NCBI GenBank assembly: GCA_050288085.1 | Contig: JBNKDD010000314.1 | Coordinates: 1 to 6,537, forward strand | DNA from: JBNKDD01 sp050288085 | GTDB lineage: Bacteria > Chloroflexota > Anaerolineae > Aggregatilineales > UBA3940 | Reading direction: 5' to 3' | Length of the DNA: 6,537 nucleotides | Shown here: positions 5,671-6,537 of the stretch, piece by piece | Numbering within the stretch: position 1 is the stretch's first letter | How the letters are laid out: each line of letters starts with the position of its first letter | Program-made: the position numbers and the translations under genes | The notes under the pieces: generated by a model | The model's input: only the letters and a program-made list of their open reading frames with translations | Databases searched by the model: none | Told to the model about the DNA's origin: nothing

Positions 5671-6537
5671 ATGACAGCCACAGCTAGCAGCAATGGATAT
5701 CTGGTCGGATCAAACCTGGAACGCGTGCTCCGGGCCGGATATTTTGCCGTGACGGGGGAACTCGGCCCGCCGCAGAGCGCCGATGGCGAGGTCATCCGCG
5801 AGAAGGCCAAACTGCTCAAAGGTCACTGTGACGCGGTTAACATCACCGACAACCAGACGGCGGTGGTTCGGATGTCTTCCTGGGCCGCATCGTCCGTGGC
5901 GGTGCAGGAAGGCGTGGAGCCCAATTTTCAGATGGTCTGCCGCGACCGCAACCGGCTGGCGATTCAGAGTGACCTGTTAGGGGCTTATGCACTGGGAATG
6001 CGGAATCTATTGTGTCTGACCGGGGATCACCAGACGTTTGGCAACCACCCAACAGCCAAAAACGTGTTTGACCTGGACTCGCTGCAAATGGTACGCATGG
6101 TGGCCGAAATGCGCGATGACTGCATTTTCCAGTGTGGCGACACGTTCAAGGGAATAGAGCCGCGCTTCTTCGTTGGAGCCGCCGCTGCGCCCTTTGCCGA
6201 CCCGATAGAATTCCGACCCTACCGTCTTGCTAAGAAAGTGGGTGCGGGCGCGAACTTTATCCAGACCCAGCTTGTCTATGATATAGACGCCTTCGCCGAA
6301 TACATGGGAAAGGTGCGGGCAATGGATCTGCACCTGCGAACCTACATCCTGGCCGGGGTCGGCCCATTGAAGAGTCCGAGTATGGCCCGTTATATGAAGA
6401 ACAGCGTTCCCGGCATCCTGGTACCCGACAAACTGATTGACCGGATGAACGATGCAGGCGCACCGTGGATCGGAAAGTCAAAAGACGAACTCACCAAAGA
6501 AGACAAAAAGGCGCGTTCAGATGCCTGGAAGCAGGAA
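5671..6537 (+). CDS. metF: Methylenetetrahydrofolate reductase, MetF (3' partial)
   Basis: Only the first 289 residues are in the window; the frame is still open at the last base. MetF is the FMN-containing TIM barrel that converts 5,10-methylene-THF to 5-methyl-THF in the methyl branch of the Wood-Ljungdahl pathway. Family marks are VTGELGPP with E30 (equivalent to the catalytic Glu of E. coli MetF), NITDNQ (57-62), the RDRNRL stretch (91-96), LTGDHQ with D119 (flavin-tuning Asp), VGAAAAPF (168-175) and the folate-side FIQTQLVYD with Q198/Q200. A GGAGGAGGA ribosome site (5655-5663) lies 7 nt before ATG 5671, inside the metV 3' end, and the metV stop is 3 nt upstream. The separate metV and the hdrA-mvhD context mark it as the acetogen-type enzyme fed by an Hdr module rather than a stand-alone NADH-dependent MetF. 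Residues about 263-289 form a charged stretch rich in Lys, Glu and Asp near the expected C-terminus; only a short tail should be missing. Confidence 0.94.
   Translation, partial: MTATASSNGYLVGSNLERVLRAGYFAVTGELGPPQSADGEVIREKAKLLKGHCDAVNITDNQTAVVRMSSWAASSVAVQEGVEPNFQMVCRDRNRLAIQSDLLGAYALGMRNLLCLTGDHQTFGNHPTAKNVFDLDSLQMVRMVAEMRDDCIFQCGDTFKGIEPRFFVGAAAAPFADPIEFRPYRLAKKVGAGANFIQTQLVYDIDAFAEYMGKVRAMDLHLRTYILAGVGPLKSPSMARYMKNSVPGILVPDKLIDRMNDAGAPWIGKSKDELTKEDKKARSDAWKQE

Overview
The window is one + strand operon segment from a GC-rich anaerobic bacterium. It holds a heterodisulfide-reductase-type electron-transfer module followed directly by the two subunits of an acetogen-type methylenetetrahydrofolate reductase. 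Gene order is hdrA (5' end cut off by the window) - mvhD - metV - metF (3' end cut off). The set matches the known MetFV-HdrABC-MvhD complex of Moorella-type acetogens, which links NADH oxidation to reduction of methylene-tetrahydrofolate in the methyl branch of the Wood-Ljungdahl pathway. hdrB and hdrC are not visible; they may lie upstream. Strong Shine-Dalgarno sequences, MetF/MetV and a bacterial-style selenocysteine signal argue for a bacterium rather than an archaeon. The intergenic palindrome resembles repeats I associate with Chloroflexota, so an anaerobic Chloroflexota lineage is my best guess, with low confidence.

Region 1-4473 is a single giant HdrA-like flavoprotein of at least 1490 residues. 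It is a mosaic. A first HdrA copy is interrupted inside its ferredoxin-like cysteine region by a complete GltD/NfnB-type NAD(P)H:acceptor module. A second HdrA copy follows and ends in a two-cluster ferredoxin tail. The pyridine-nucleotide site lacks the usual NADPH-type Arg-Arg and carries Leu-Glu, which suggests NADH.

Region 4473-4889 is mvhD, the small [2Fe-2S] adaptor that connects HdrA to its electron source. An in-frame UGA at 4665-4667 falls where the family has a conserved Cys. The reading frame continues for 73 conserved-looking residues, and a perfect 6-bp hairpin with a UGGAA loop starts 16 nt after the UGA. This is best read as selenocysteine plus a SECIS element. An ordinary gene caller would report a truncated 64-65 residue protein.

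Region 4890-4983 is a 94-bp gap occupied mostly by a REP/MITE-like palindrome. Regions 4984-5667 (metV) and 5671-6537 (metF, partial) follow, 3 bp apart, each with a strong ribosome binding site. A plausible electron path is NADH to the inserted flavin domain of HdrA, through the Fe-S chains of HdrA, with MvhD as adaptor, to MetV and the MetF FMN. The second (bifurcated) acceptor cannot be read from this window. No RNA genes, CRISPR arrays, insertion sequences, terminators or internal promoters were recognised.
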